Of a DNA stretch of 7,392 nt, positions 1-6,137 are shown piece after piece. The DNA is from Rhodothermota bacterium (GTDB lineage: Bacteria; Hydrogenedentota; Hydrogenedentia; Hydrogenedentales; GCA-2746185). The stretch is taken from the NCBI GenBank assembly GCA_009885415.1, contig VFKU01000248.1, positions 1 to 7,392 of the forward strand, read 5' to 3'. Made by a program: the position numbers and the translations under genes. Positions within the stretch are counted from its first letter, which is position 1; every line of letters starts with the position of its first letter. The notes beneath the pieces were generated by a model. That model ran no database searches and was not told where the DNA came from. It saw only the letters and a list, made by a program, of their open reading frames with translations.

Positions 1-135
1 CTGGTCAATCTTGTAAAGCAGAAAATGATCACGCAAGAAGCGGCGGAATGGGCCTCCGACAACCCGGATGCGTTGAAGATGAACCTTCAAGGCATCTTCG
101 GAAGCAGGGATCGCGGCGGCATTTCCAAGAAGTAG
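1..135 (+). CDS. C-terminal tail of a PilT/PilU-like type IV pilus ATPase (5' truncated by window edge)
   Basis: Reading frame 1 is open from the first base to a TAG at 133-135 and gives 44 residues. The tail contains LVNLVKQKMITQEAAEWA followed by NPDALKMNLQGIF. This has the shape of the extreme C-terminus of PilT/PilU-family hexameric ATPases: a helix with an 'xIT.EEA' turn, then 'NPxxLKxxLQGI'. Family members power retraction of type IV pili at the inner membrane. The Walker motifs and catalytic core lie outside the window, so the call rests only on this tail and PilT cannot be separated from PilU or another paralogue. The next gene starts 261 bases downstream and is not obviously co-transcribed. 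No clear hairpin terminator follows the stop. Confidence 0.6.
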   Translation: MVNLVKQKMITQEAAEWASDNPDALKMNLQGIFGSRDRGGISKK

Positions 136-240
136 GTCGCACCTCGCGATCGTTTCGCGCACACCATTTCCCCATCGTCACAAGCCCCGCTTCGTCATTA
201 CGAAGTCCGCCTGCACAGTTACCCGAATTTTACAAAATCT

Positions 241-271
241 TTGTCAGGGTTTTACGCCACTCCGGTATAAA
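241..271 (+). promoter_or_regulatory. Candidate sigma-70-like promoter upstream of the DUF3309/BON genes
   Basis: A TTGTCA at 241-246 resembles a -35 box and a TATAAA at 266-271 resembles a -10 box. The 19-base spacer is longer than the preferred 17, so the match is imperfect. It lies in the AT-richest part of the 136-396 gap, upstream of the DUF3309 gene. Transcription from here would give a leader of about 120 bases containing the small inverted repeats at 300-318 and 327-368. This is pattern recognition only. Confidence 0.3.
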
Positions 272-396
272 GTCTTAATAATTGAGGTGCGGTCAGCCGC
301 AGTTGGCAGTGACAACTGTAATCGTCGGCTGCGCCCCAGGTAAAAGATATAAAGCCGCCGACGCAGCCAAGTACCAACTCAAGAAAGGGTCATACC

Positions 397-549
397 ATGG
401 GTTTAATCTTGTTGATTGTTTTGGTTCTGTTGCTTTTGGGCGTCATTCCGACCTGGCCGCACAGCCGGAATTGGGGCTATTTTCCGAGCGGCGGCCTTGG
501 GCTCGTCATCGTGATACTGCTAATTCTGATTCTGATGGGGCGACTCTAA
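397..549 (+). CDS. DUF3309 family membrane mini-protein
   Basis: This 50-residue protein starts MGLILLIVLVLLLLGVIPTW and ends in GGLGLVIVILLILILMGRL. The organisation is the one I know for DUF3309: two hydrophobic helices (about residues 2-17 and 33-48) joined by a conserved polar linker, PTWPHSRNWGYFPSGG. It would sit in the inner membrane as a helical hairpin, and the family has no assigned function. The start is supported by an AAAGGG ribosome-binding site at 384-389, seven bases before the ATG. It lies 126 bases before the BON lipoprotein gene on the same strand, so the two could share a transcript. Proteins of both kinds are often met in envelope-stress contexts, which is a weak hint only. 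The gene is easily missed because it is so short. Confidence 0.85.
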   Translation: MGLILLIVLVLLLLGVIPTWPHSRNWGYFPSGGLGLVIVILLILILMGRL

Positions 550-613
550 CAAACTTATGCGTGAGACAATTCGGGAGGACGATCAGTCGGATTCGCTACC
601 GCCCGACCGCAAT

Positions 614-627
614 CCACGTTGACGTGG
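614..627. repeat. Short inverted repeat (CCACGT-TG-ACGTGG) upstream of the BON gene
   Basis: Six-base arms at 614-619 and 622-627 are separated by two bases. The element lies between the DUF3309 stop and the BON start, about 49 bases before the BON ATG. It could be a protein-binding half-site pair or a small RNA hairpin (five-base stem, four-base loop). Its size allows chance occurrence, and no poly-T follows it, so it is not a convincing terminator. Confidence 0.25.
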
Positions 628-675
628 AGGCGATTCTGCGCGTTTAGAACCAAAAGGTAACACGGAGGACGACCG

Positions 676-1434
676 ATGAGATCGATTTACTACTGGGCGT
701 GTGTGGCGGGCGTAAGCGCCTTAATCAGCTCGTGCGCACCCGCGCGCACGAGCGGTTCGGACAAGAGCATAGAGGCCGCGTTTACAAACTCGCACGTCTA
801 CAAGAAATACCTGCAGGATGACCACGTCAAGATTACCTCCAAAAACGGTGAAGTCAGCTTGACCGGCGAAGTCAACGAAGAAATTGACAGGCCGATGGCT
901 GAGAACACAGCCGAAGCGTTGCGCGGAGTCAAGAGCGTGGACAACCGAATCGTGGTTACGGGCGATCATCCTGCCGAGAACTCCGATTCGTGGATCAAGA
1001 TGAAAGTGAAAACCGCGCTAGCATTCCATCGCAACGTGAGCGCGACGAAGACGGAAGTAAACGTCAAAGATGGCGTGGTCACGCTAACCGGTGAAGCCTC
1101 GAGCCAGGCGCAAAAGGAACTCACTACCGAGTATGTTAAGGACATCGTCGGCGTCAAGGACGTGAACAACGAGTTAACCGCAGGCGCGATCCAAGAGCCG
1201 TCGGGCAAAACACTTGGTGACGCCATCGACGACGCTTCCATCACTGCCCAAGTCAAAGTGTCGCTGGCGGTGCACCGCTCGACCAGCGCCATGAATACCA
1301 AAGTCTCGACCGATGGCGGCGTAGTCACGGTGAGTGGTCAAGCCAAGAATGCGGCCGAAAAGGACTTGGTCACCAAACTCGCTGAGGACATCGACGGCGT
1401 GAAGCGGGTGATCAATAACATGACGATTGGTTGA
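676..1434 (+). CDS. Lipoprotein with three BON domains (OsmY-like)
   Basis: The 252-residue product begins with a lipoprotein signal peptide. Two positive or polar residues precede a hydrophobic stretch, and the lipobox I17-S18-S19-C20 predicts cleavage before Cys20. Ala21 at mature position +2 is compatible with outer-membrane sorting. Three BON repeats follow at about 30-95, 103-169 and 185-252. The second and third carry the hallmark 'GVVTLTG'/'GVVTVSG' strand and end in 'GVKDVNN' and 'GVKRVIN'; the first has 'GEVSLTGEV' and 'GVKSVDN'. BON domains are thought to bind phospholipids or periplasmic surfaces, and OsmY-type proteins protect the periplasm under osmotic or envelope stress. A GGAGG at 664-668, seven bases upstream, supports the ATG at 676. 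Repeats two and three resemble each other most closely, suggesting internal duplication. The exact physiological role is unknown. Confidence 0.85.
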   Translation: MRSIYYWACVAGVSALISSCAPARTSGSDKSIEAAFTNSHVYKKYLQDDHVKITSKNGEVSLTGEVNEEIDRPMAENTAEALRGVKSVDNRIVVTGDHPAENSDSWIKMKVKTALAFHRNVSATKTEVNVKDGVVTLTGEASSQAQKELTTEYVKDIVGVKDVNNELTAGAIQEPSGKTLGDAIDDASITAQVKVSLAVHRSTSAMNTKVSTDGGVVTVSGQAKNAAEKDLVTKLAEDIDGVKRVINNMTIG

Positions 1435-1649
1435 AGTTCTCCAAAGACTAGGGACCCGGATCGCCGCCAGGTCACGCTGCGTGTATCCGCCGGCAAAGAG
1501 GTCTTCCTTACAAGTATATAGATCGTGCAGTATTCACGCTGTACGTCTTCGGCGAATGTGGGACGCTGGGTCGGCTCCGTTTTTAGGCACACTGGCTACT
1601 CAACAGCGTTCAAGCGTGTCAAGAACGTAAACGACGAGTTGTGGTCGTT

Positions 1650-1808
1650 CTATAACACTTCCCGATCAAGATTTCGATACTGAATCGCCTCGGCAACGTG
1701 GTTGTCGCGAATCGACTCGGAGCCTTCGAGATCGGCCAAAGTCCGCGCGACGCGCAGCACCTCGTCGTAGGCCCGCGCGCTGAAGCCGAGGCGGTCGATC
1801 GCGTTTTG
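1650..1808 (-). pseudogene. comM: comM/yifB 3' remnant, copy A (last 53 codons)
   Basis: Read on the minus strand from 1808 to the TAG at 1650-1652, this is an uninterrupted 52-residue match to the C-terminus of ComM/YifB, the Mg-chelatase-like AAA+ ATPase. It includes 'NAIDRLGFSARAYDEVLRVA', 'RTLADLEGSE' and 'EAIQYRNLDREVL'. ComM acts as a hexameric branch-migration helicase in natural transformation. Only the last part of the C-terminal Mg-chelatase domain is left; the Walker motifs, the Lon-like N-terminal domain and any start are missing. Homology stops abruptly at 1808, where 88 unrelated bases lead to the FAH gene stop. The fragment matches copy B (6138-6602) codon for codon, with 45 of 52 residues identical. 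Fifteen of the 22 differing codons are synonymous, so it diverged under selection before being truncated. It is surely non-functional as a helicase. Confidence 0.85.
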
Positions 1809-1896
1809 AACTTCCGGTAACTATCTGAGGGAGGCCAAACGATTTCTCGATAGCGAAGCAAACATCCCGAGCAGTTCACCAGTCGGGTCCAACTCA

Positions 1897-2865
1897 TTAT
1901 TGTTCCGGGACAACGCGCGTCCTCATCGTACCCAGATCGATTTTGCCATCGCGGCTACGCATCGTCAGCGTGAGTACATCGCCATCCTTAAGGTAGTTTG
2001 GATTCTTCAACTGCCGTTTCATGAAAACTCTGAATGTCTTCCTTTCGTCCATCAGAATTCGCGCGATGCGTTGCGAGCGCGCGGACGGCACGGAGATTGC
2101 CACGCCCCCGGGTGTGCCAGTTTGAATGAGATCACCCGGATTCAGGTCCATGAGTCCAGAAAGCTCCGTGAGCGTTTCCGCGGGTCGGTAGAGCAGCTGA
2201 TTCGTGTTCGCTTTTTGGCGCATCTCTCCGTTAACTTCTAGTCGAACATCGATATCGTGGAGTCGCGAAATGTCCTCAGCGTCCAGCAAGTACAGGTATG
2301 GACCCGTTGGGCAAAACGTCCGAAAACTCTTGCCCTTGAACCATTGATTTTGCTGAATCTGTACGTCGCGCGCGGAAACATCGTTGGTTATGACAATGCC
2401 GGCGACATAATCCGCTAGATTCTCGTCCGTAACATGCGTGCGTTTGGTAATCGGGGATCCGATCACCAAGCCGAGCTCAAGTTCATAGTCCAGTAACCGA
2501 ATGCCGCGCGGCCGCACAATGTCGTCAAAAGGCCCGCTCAGCGAAGATGCGGCCTTCATAAACAACAAGTTGAACGGCGCTTTTTCCGCGGACGCGCCAG
2601 CTTCCTCGCGATGCGTGCCGTAGTTCAGACCCTGACACACAATGTTGCACGGCGCGGTGATAGGGTTCAGGATCGAAACGGAATCGACCGGAACCGTATA
2701 AGCCGGAGCGGTATCGACAAGCGCCTTTGTTGCGCCATCCCGCCCGTTCGCCAAGAACTCACCCACGCTGGCGTAGTCGCCTTTTATGGGACACAGTGCG
2801 CCACCGCGTACGGCCGCCCACCGAATTTTGCCGCCTTGCTCGTAGCGAGCAACGTGAACACCCAT
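1897..2865 (-). CDS. Fumarylacetoacetate hydrolase (FAH) family protein
   Basis: The 322-residue cytosolic enzyme has the C-terminal FAH fold from about residue 70. Visible landmarks are GLNYGTH (79-85), the acidic metal ligands in DYELELG (E128, E130), NDVSARD with D162, the lysines of FKGKSF (177-181) and the loop TGTPGGV (249-255). Family members use Mg2+ or Mn2+ to hydrolyse C-C bonds of beta-diketo or acylpyruvate acids, or to hydrate or decarboxylate related keto-acids, often late in aromatic ring degradation. About 35 residues lie between TGTPGGV and the final LKDGDVL strand, more than in short FAH proteins; I believe this marks a distinct subfamily. The start is fixed by a TGAGGAG ribosome-binding site complementary to 2874-2880. 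The gene is divergent from the TetR-monooxygenase operon and shares the palindromic control region at 2939-2973. The exact substrate cannot be read from the sequence. Confidence 0.88.
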   Translation of the reverse strand: MGVHVARYEQGGKIRWAAVRGGALCPIKGDYASVGEFLANGRDGATKALVDTAPAYTVPVDSVSILNPITAPCNIVCQGLNYGTHREEAGASAEKAPFNLLFMKAASSLSGPFDDIVRPRGIRLLDYELELGLVIGSPITKRTHVTDENLADYVAGIVITNDVSARDVQIQQNQWFKGKSFRTFCPTGPYLYLLDAEDISRLHDIDVRLEVNGEMRQKANTNQLLYRPAETLTELSGLMDLNPGDLIQTGTPGGVAISVPSARSQRIARILMDERKTFRVFMKRQLKNPNYLKDGDVLTLTMRSRDGKIDLGTMRTRVVPEQ

Positions 2866-2938
2866 GGCTGTTTCTCCTCATCTCCCAGCTTGGACGTATA
2901 CCTTCTCCGGCTGCCCGCTCGTGCTTGATTCCGACAAT

Positions 2939-2967
2939 TTGCATATCGTATAAGTTATTTATACGAT
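2939..2967 (+). promoter_or_regulatory. Plus-strand promoter for the TetR-membrane protein-monooxygenase operon
   Basis: TTGCAT (2939-2944) and TACGAT (2962-2967) are spaced by 17 bases. Transcription would begin around 2974, giving a leader of about 65 bases to the TetR ATG at 3040. An alternative ATG at 2968 would lie at or upstream of the predicted transcription start and inside the operator, which argues against it. Confidence 0.55.
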
Positions 2968-2973
2968 ATGCAA
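2945..2973 (-). promoter_or_regulatory. Minus-strand promoter for the FAH-family gene
   Basis: On the minus strand, TTGCAT (2973-2968) and TACGAT (2950-2945) are separated by exactly 17 bases and fit a sigma-70-type promoter. Initiation would fall near 2938, leaving a leader of roughly 70 bases before the FAH ATG at 2865. Both boxes lie inside the inverted repeat, so a repressor bound there would block polymerase. Because of the symmetry, this promoter is the mirror image of the plus-strand one. Confidence 0.55.
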
Positions 2974-3039
2974 GTACTTGTTCTGGAAATCCAATGTCGG
3001 GAGGCAAGGGCCTTCTCGATTTGGCAGGAGACCACGCCT

Positions 3040-3708
3040 ATGCCGGCGATAAACGCGGATCACCAAACCGTAGCACCGCCGAAGGGACCGCGTACGCGTA
3101 CGCAGATCCTGGAGGCCGCAGCGCACTTGTTCGCGGAGAATGGATACCACGGAACAGGTATCCGGGATATTGAGGCGGCGGCGGGGGTCAATCGCGGGGT
3201 TGTGACTTACCACTTCGGCAATAAGGAAGAAGTATGGAAGGCGATGTTCGCCCATGCGTTCATGCCCTATCTGAATGAACTTCGATCCAGGACCAAATTG
3301 CTCGTGGCACTCGATCCGAGAACGCGAACGCGTTTTCTGATCGAAGGCTTTGTGCGCATGTCGGCGGAAAAACCCTACCTGAACCGGCTCATGATTCAGG
3401 AGAATTTTACGGAGTCCTGGCGCAGTGACTGGATCATCAAGAATTTTCTTGAACCCGTACGCGAGCTGAACCTCCTGATCGCCGATGGCGATCCCTTCCT
3501 GAGCCTCGTGGAAACCGATCCGCACGTACGCTACGCGATACTGGGTGCATGCAACGCAGTGTTTTCGCACCGGTGCGAGGTGAAGGCCCTATTCAATCAG
3601 GATGTCGGCGAGGATTCATTTATAGAACGCCATGTTGTTGCAATGATCAAAATCGTCGATGCGTTATTGGAGCGCGCGACGTCGCAGGAGGAGAAAAGCG
3701 ATGTATGA
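3040..3708 (+). CDS. TetR/AcrR family transcriptional regulator
   Basis: The 222-residue protein has a typical TetR N-terminal DNA-binding domain at about 19-66: RTRTQILEAAAHLFAENGY, then the helix-turn-helix TGIRDIEAAAGVNRGVVTYHF and the family signature YHFGNKEEVW (57-66). The remaining 150 residues are the helical ligand-binding and dimerisation domain, including 'KPYLNRLMIQENFTESWRSDW'. The ATG at 3040 is preferred over the in-frame ATG at 2968 because AGGAG at 3026-3030 is well placed, the length then fits the family, and 2968 falls inside the operator. It is the first gene of a three-gene operon; its last eight bases overlap the next gene. It probably represses itself, the monooxygenase operon and the divergent FAH gene until an aromatic substrate or intermediate binds. 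The inducer is unknown. Confidence 0.88.
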   Translation: MPAINADHQTVAPPKGPRTRTQILEAAAHLFAENGYHGTGIRDIEAAAGVNRGVVTYHFGNKEEVWKAMFAHAFMPYLNELRSRTKLLVALDPRTRTRFLIEGFVRMSAEKPYLNRLMIQENFTESWRSDWIIKNFLEPVRELNLLIADGDPFLSLVETDPHVRYAILGACNAVFSHRCEVKALFNQDVGEDSFIERHVVAMIKIVDALLERATSQEEKSDV

Positions 3709-4183
3709 GCCGTTTTCTATGCCCGTCGAAGGCCTCACCCTCGTTCGGATTCTACTCTCGATCTGCGCTTTTGAGTTCTTCGGCCCCTGTATCCGAGATT
3801 CAAACAAATCGCACCTATTCAATCCAGACTGGGTGGGCCACGCGCGGTTTCACCTAATGTGGCAGCTCGGGTTCATGTTTTACTCGGGCATTGCCACGCT
3901 GGGGCTGATTTGGCTGCCCAATCCATTGCGTCCCATCCATCTTTATCTTGCCGCCGGCTGGCTGGGCGGAAATCTGTTTGGGTTCTGGGTCGCTGTAGTG
4001 CTCGTAAAGTGGTACCGAGGCCTGATTTTCGTGCCCCGCATCCACAAGAAAATCCTTGGCATCGAAGAGAACGTATTCGTTTTCGCGATACTCAGCCTGG
4101 TCTTCATTGCAGCGCTGGCTGTCTTCAATCTGAAGGTCGAGCCGCAGATGGTTGCGGGACTTCAAACGGCGGTCGCGCGATGA
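3701..4183 (+). CDS. Four-helix integral membrane protein of unknown function
   Basis: This 160-residue protein has four clear hydrophobic segments at about 12-30, 52-72, 79-103 and 124-144 and no signal peptide, so it is predicted to be an inner-membrane protein. Between helices 1 and 2 is a polar motif with a conserved look: SHLFNPDWVGHARFH (37-51). It contains two histidines and a tryptophan that could bind a ligand or metal. The pattern reminds me of the DUF6640 family, but I cannot confirm the assignment. The ATG at 3701 is preceded by AGGAGGAG (3686-3693). It overlaps the TetR end by eight bases, and its own stop overlaps the monooxygenase start as ATGA (4180-4183), so translation is probably coupled. 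By context it may help substrate entry, membrane association or electron supply for the hydroxylase; this is inference only. Confidence 0.82.
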   Translation: MYEPFSMPVEGLTLVRILLSICAFEFFGPCIRDSNKSHLFNPDWVGHARFHLMWQLGFMFYSGIATLGLIWLPNPLRPIHLYLAAGWLGGNLFGFWVAVVLVKWYRGLIFVPRIHKKILGIEENVFVFAILSLVFIAALAVFNLKVEPQMVAGLQTAVAR

Positions 4184-5955
4184 CGCCACGGCGCGAACAG
4201 TGCGAGGTCCTCATATCCGGAGCGGGTCCCTCAGGCCTTGTGAGTGCACTCTTACTGGCGCGTTTGGGGATTCGATCCATCATCATCGAACGCAATCCGA
4301 TCACGGACGAGCATCCCAAAGCGCATGAGATCAACACGCGCTCGGTGGAAATCCTGAGAGAGATTGGCGTTACGGTCGACGACCTGAATCAGGAAGCCTC
4401 CCCTCTCGAAGATGGGTCGCGCATTCTCTTCTGCCGGACAATCAACGAAGATTTTGGCTGCATCGATCTGCTGGCGGATCCCGCGCGCAAAACGAAATAC
4501 GCGCAGCACCTCAGAGAGGCACTCCCCTATTTCAATCTGTCGCAGAGCGAGTTCGAGAAAATCCTGGTCGCCCGGGCAGAAGCATCGGGCCTGATCGACC
4601 TCCGGTTCCGGCACCGCTGGGAATCTATCGTCAAAAACGACGAACAATCAACCATCAGCCGAATACTTGACGAGGCGAGCGGCGCTTACTACGAAATTGA
4701 AGCCCGCTATTTGCTGGCGTGCGACGGGGCCGGCAGCCCGATCCGGCGTGCATTGAAAATCGAAGTCGACGGGCCCGCTGAAATCGCCAATTTCGTCAAC
4801 GCCTATTTCAAATACAATCTTCGGGAACGCCTTAAGACGCCAGCCAAGCTCTTCTGGGTGGCCCATCCAAAGTACGCGGGTTCGTTCATCGCACACCATA
4901 TTGAAAAGCGGTGGGTTTTCGTCCTTCCCTACTACCGGCCGTGGGAGAAACCCGAAGATTTCACGCCCGAGTTCTTCAAAGCACGAATTCAAGGCGCGCT
5001 CGGCTTCGAACTCCCCGATCTCGAAATCGAATCGATCAGCGCCTGGCGAATGACGGCGCAGGTCGCGAAAACCTACTCCACGGGCCGTGTATTCCTAATT
5101 GGGGACGCGGCACACCGCTTCCCGCCAACCGGCGGGTTGGGCATGAATACGGGAATCGCGGATGCCCACAATCTCATGTGGAAACTCGAGTCCGTATTGC
5201 GAGGACGCTCCGGCCAAGCGTTGTTGGACACCTACGAACGCGAACGCCGCCCCATTGCGGTCACCAATTGCGAGAAAAGTGTGGAGAACTCGGAGAATAT
5301 TGCGGAAGTTTTCACGCTCCTGGGACTCGACCTCGATGGATTGGGAACACTCGCAAAGGCAAAGGCGAGTCTTCCTCTTCGGCTGTTGCCGCGGAAGCTG
5401 AGGGATAAAATCATCTCCGTCGTGCTCGACTTCGCCGACCGCAAACTTCAGCGGGTCTTCGGCGATCCAGAACTTCAAAAACGGACAGATGCCGCAGTCG
5501 AGCGACAAATCGGCCACTTCGACCGATTGGGCTTGGATATCGGATACACCTACCAGGAGGGCGCTCTGATTGACGACGGCACGCCAGTTGAAGTCGCTGA
5601 AGACGAGGTTTCCGATTATGTACCGTCGACTCGTCCCGGCGCCCGGCTTCCGCATGCTTGGATCGATACGCCTGAGGGCCGAAAATCGACTCACGATTTT
5701 CTCGCGTACGATCGATTCACGCTATTGGGCAGATTGGAATCCGAGGGAGCGACTGCGCCGGCCGTAGGGGGCAGAGTGCACGCTGTCGACACGTCAACTT
5801 GGAAAGAAGTGGGTTGGGCCCGGCGTGAGTCGATTCTGGTCCGGCCCGACGGTCACGTTGCCTGGAGGGGGCAATGTTGGAAACCCGAGTACTTTGATCA
5901 AATCATCCGGGCCACGCAATCGCGCGAGGCCAAGGCCATGGGACTTGGTACGTAG
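4180..5955 (+). CDS. FAD-dependent aromatic monooxygenase (phenol hydroxylase/TfdB-like)
   Basis: The 591-residue flavoprotein shows the class A monooxygenase order. The Rossmann dinucleotide motif G14-A-G16-P-S-G19 ends in the adenine-ribose acid of IIIERN (E38). The 'DG' motif CDGAGSPIRRAL (181-192) follows, then the 'GD' motif GRVFLIGDAAHRFPPTGGLG (302-321) with NTGIADAHNLMWKL. The tail from about 455 (YQEGALIDDG, RPGARLPHAW, SILVRPDGHVAWRG) is the thioredoxin-like C-terminal domain found in phenol hydroxylase, TfdB and MhpA-type enzymes, and the length fits TfdB (about 590). Such enzymes use NAD(P)H and O2 to hydroxylate phenolic rings in the cytosol. The start is the ATG of the ATGA overlap with the membrane-protein gene; longer in-frame starts would run through that gene. 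With a TetR gene and a divergent FAH-family hydrolase it belongs to an aromatic degradation module. The true substrate is unknown. Confidence 0.88.
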   Translation: MTPRREQCEVLISGAGPSGLVSALLLARLGIRSIIIERNPITDEHPKAHEINTRSVEILREIGVTVDDLNQEASPLEDGSRILFCRTINEDFGCIDLLADPARKTKYAQHLREALPYFNLSQSEFEKILVARAEASGLIDLRFRHRWESIVKNDEQSTISRILDEASGAYYEIEARYLLACDGAGSPIRRALKIEVDGPAEIANFVNAYFKYNLRERLKTPAKLFWVAHPKYAGSFIAHHIEKRWVFVLPYYRPWEKPEDFTPEFFKARIQGALGFELPDLEIESISAWRMTAQVAKTYSTGRVFLIGDAAHRFPPTGGLGMNTGIADAHNLMWKLESVLRGRSGQALLDTYERERRPIAVTNCEKSVENSENIAEVFTLLGLDLDGLGTLAKAKASLPLRLLPRKLRDKIISVVLDFADRKLQRVFGDPELQKRTDAAVERQIGHFDRLGLDIGYTYQEGALIDDGTPVEVAEDEVSDYVPSTRPGARLPHAWIDTPEGRKSTHDFLAYDRFTLLGRLESEGATAPAVGGRVHAVDTSTWKEVGWARRESILVRPDGHVAWRGQCWKPEYFDQIIRATQSREAKAMGLGT

Positions 5956-5997
5956 CATACGAGAGTAGAGCCCGACGGTCCCGGCGAGATGCTAACT

Positions 5998-6013
5998 ATC
6001 GACACCTGTCGAT
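5998..6013. repeat. Inverted repeat after the monooxygenase gene; weak terminator candidate
   Basis: ATCGACA (5998-6004) and TGTCGAT (6007-6013) form a hairpin of six to seven pairs around ACCT/CC, 43 bases after the monooxygenase stop. It is followed by TTTGG rather than a real T-run. It may act as a weak transcription stop or messenger end for the operon. The rest of 5956-6137 shows no gene; a seven-A run at 6094-6100 could be a poly-T on the minus strand after the comM remnant, but no good stem precedes it. Confidence 0.25.
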
Positions 6014-6137
6014 TTGGCTAGATTGCCGAGGTTACTCGCCTGACGCCCGGAGCAGTACTCAGCTTGAAATGGCGAGGAGCTTAAGTCCGCGCCAAAAAAA
6101 GTATTCGGCTCAGCAATCTATTCCAAGTCGCTGCACG

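Larger units (their letters stand above)
2939..2973. promoter_or_regulatory. Perfect inverted repeat: probable operator of the adjacent TetR regulator
   Basis: The arms TTGCATATCGTATAA (2939-2953) and TTATACGATATGCAA (2959-2973) are exact reverse complements, 15 bases each, around the five-base spacer GTTAT. The element sits between a divergently transcribed enzyme gene and a tetR gene, the classic place for a TetR-family operator. It covers the -35 and -10 boxes of both promoters, so one bound dimer, or two, could repress both directions and give autoregulation. It could in principle be an RNA hairpin, but its AT-rich character and position favour a DNA site. Confidence 0.82.

Noticed and set aside
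557..622. A 21-codon frame (MRETIREDDQSDSLPPDRNPR) between DUF3309 and BON genes
   Set aside because: It has no ribosome-binding site and no recognisable family, and its length is expected by chance.
1619..1897. Arginine-rich 92-codon frame over comM copy A, and its counterpart at 6110-6355
   Set aside because: Both are the same alternative frame of comM DNA; their similarity to each other only reflects the comM repeat.
2968..3039. Longer TetR reading frame starting at the ATG at 2968
   Set aside because: The ATG lies inside the operator and overlaps the -10 box, has no ribosome-binding site, and the added 24 residues do not resemble a TetR N-terminus; 3040 has AGGAG at the right distance.
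3090..3104. GCGTACGCGTACGC palindrome as a possible regulatory site
   Set aside because: It lies inside the TetR helix-turn-helix coding region and is explained by the Arg-Thr-Arg-Thr codons.
3859..4179. Monooxygenase extended upstream by 107 residues
   Set aside because: It would overlap the membrane-protein gene in another frame; the ATGA junction at 4180 and the position of the GxGxxG motif near residue 14 define the natural start.
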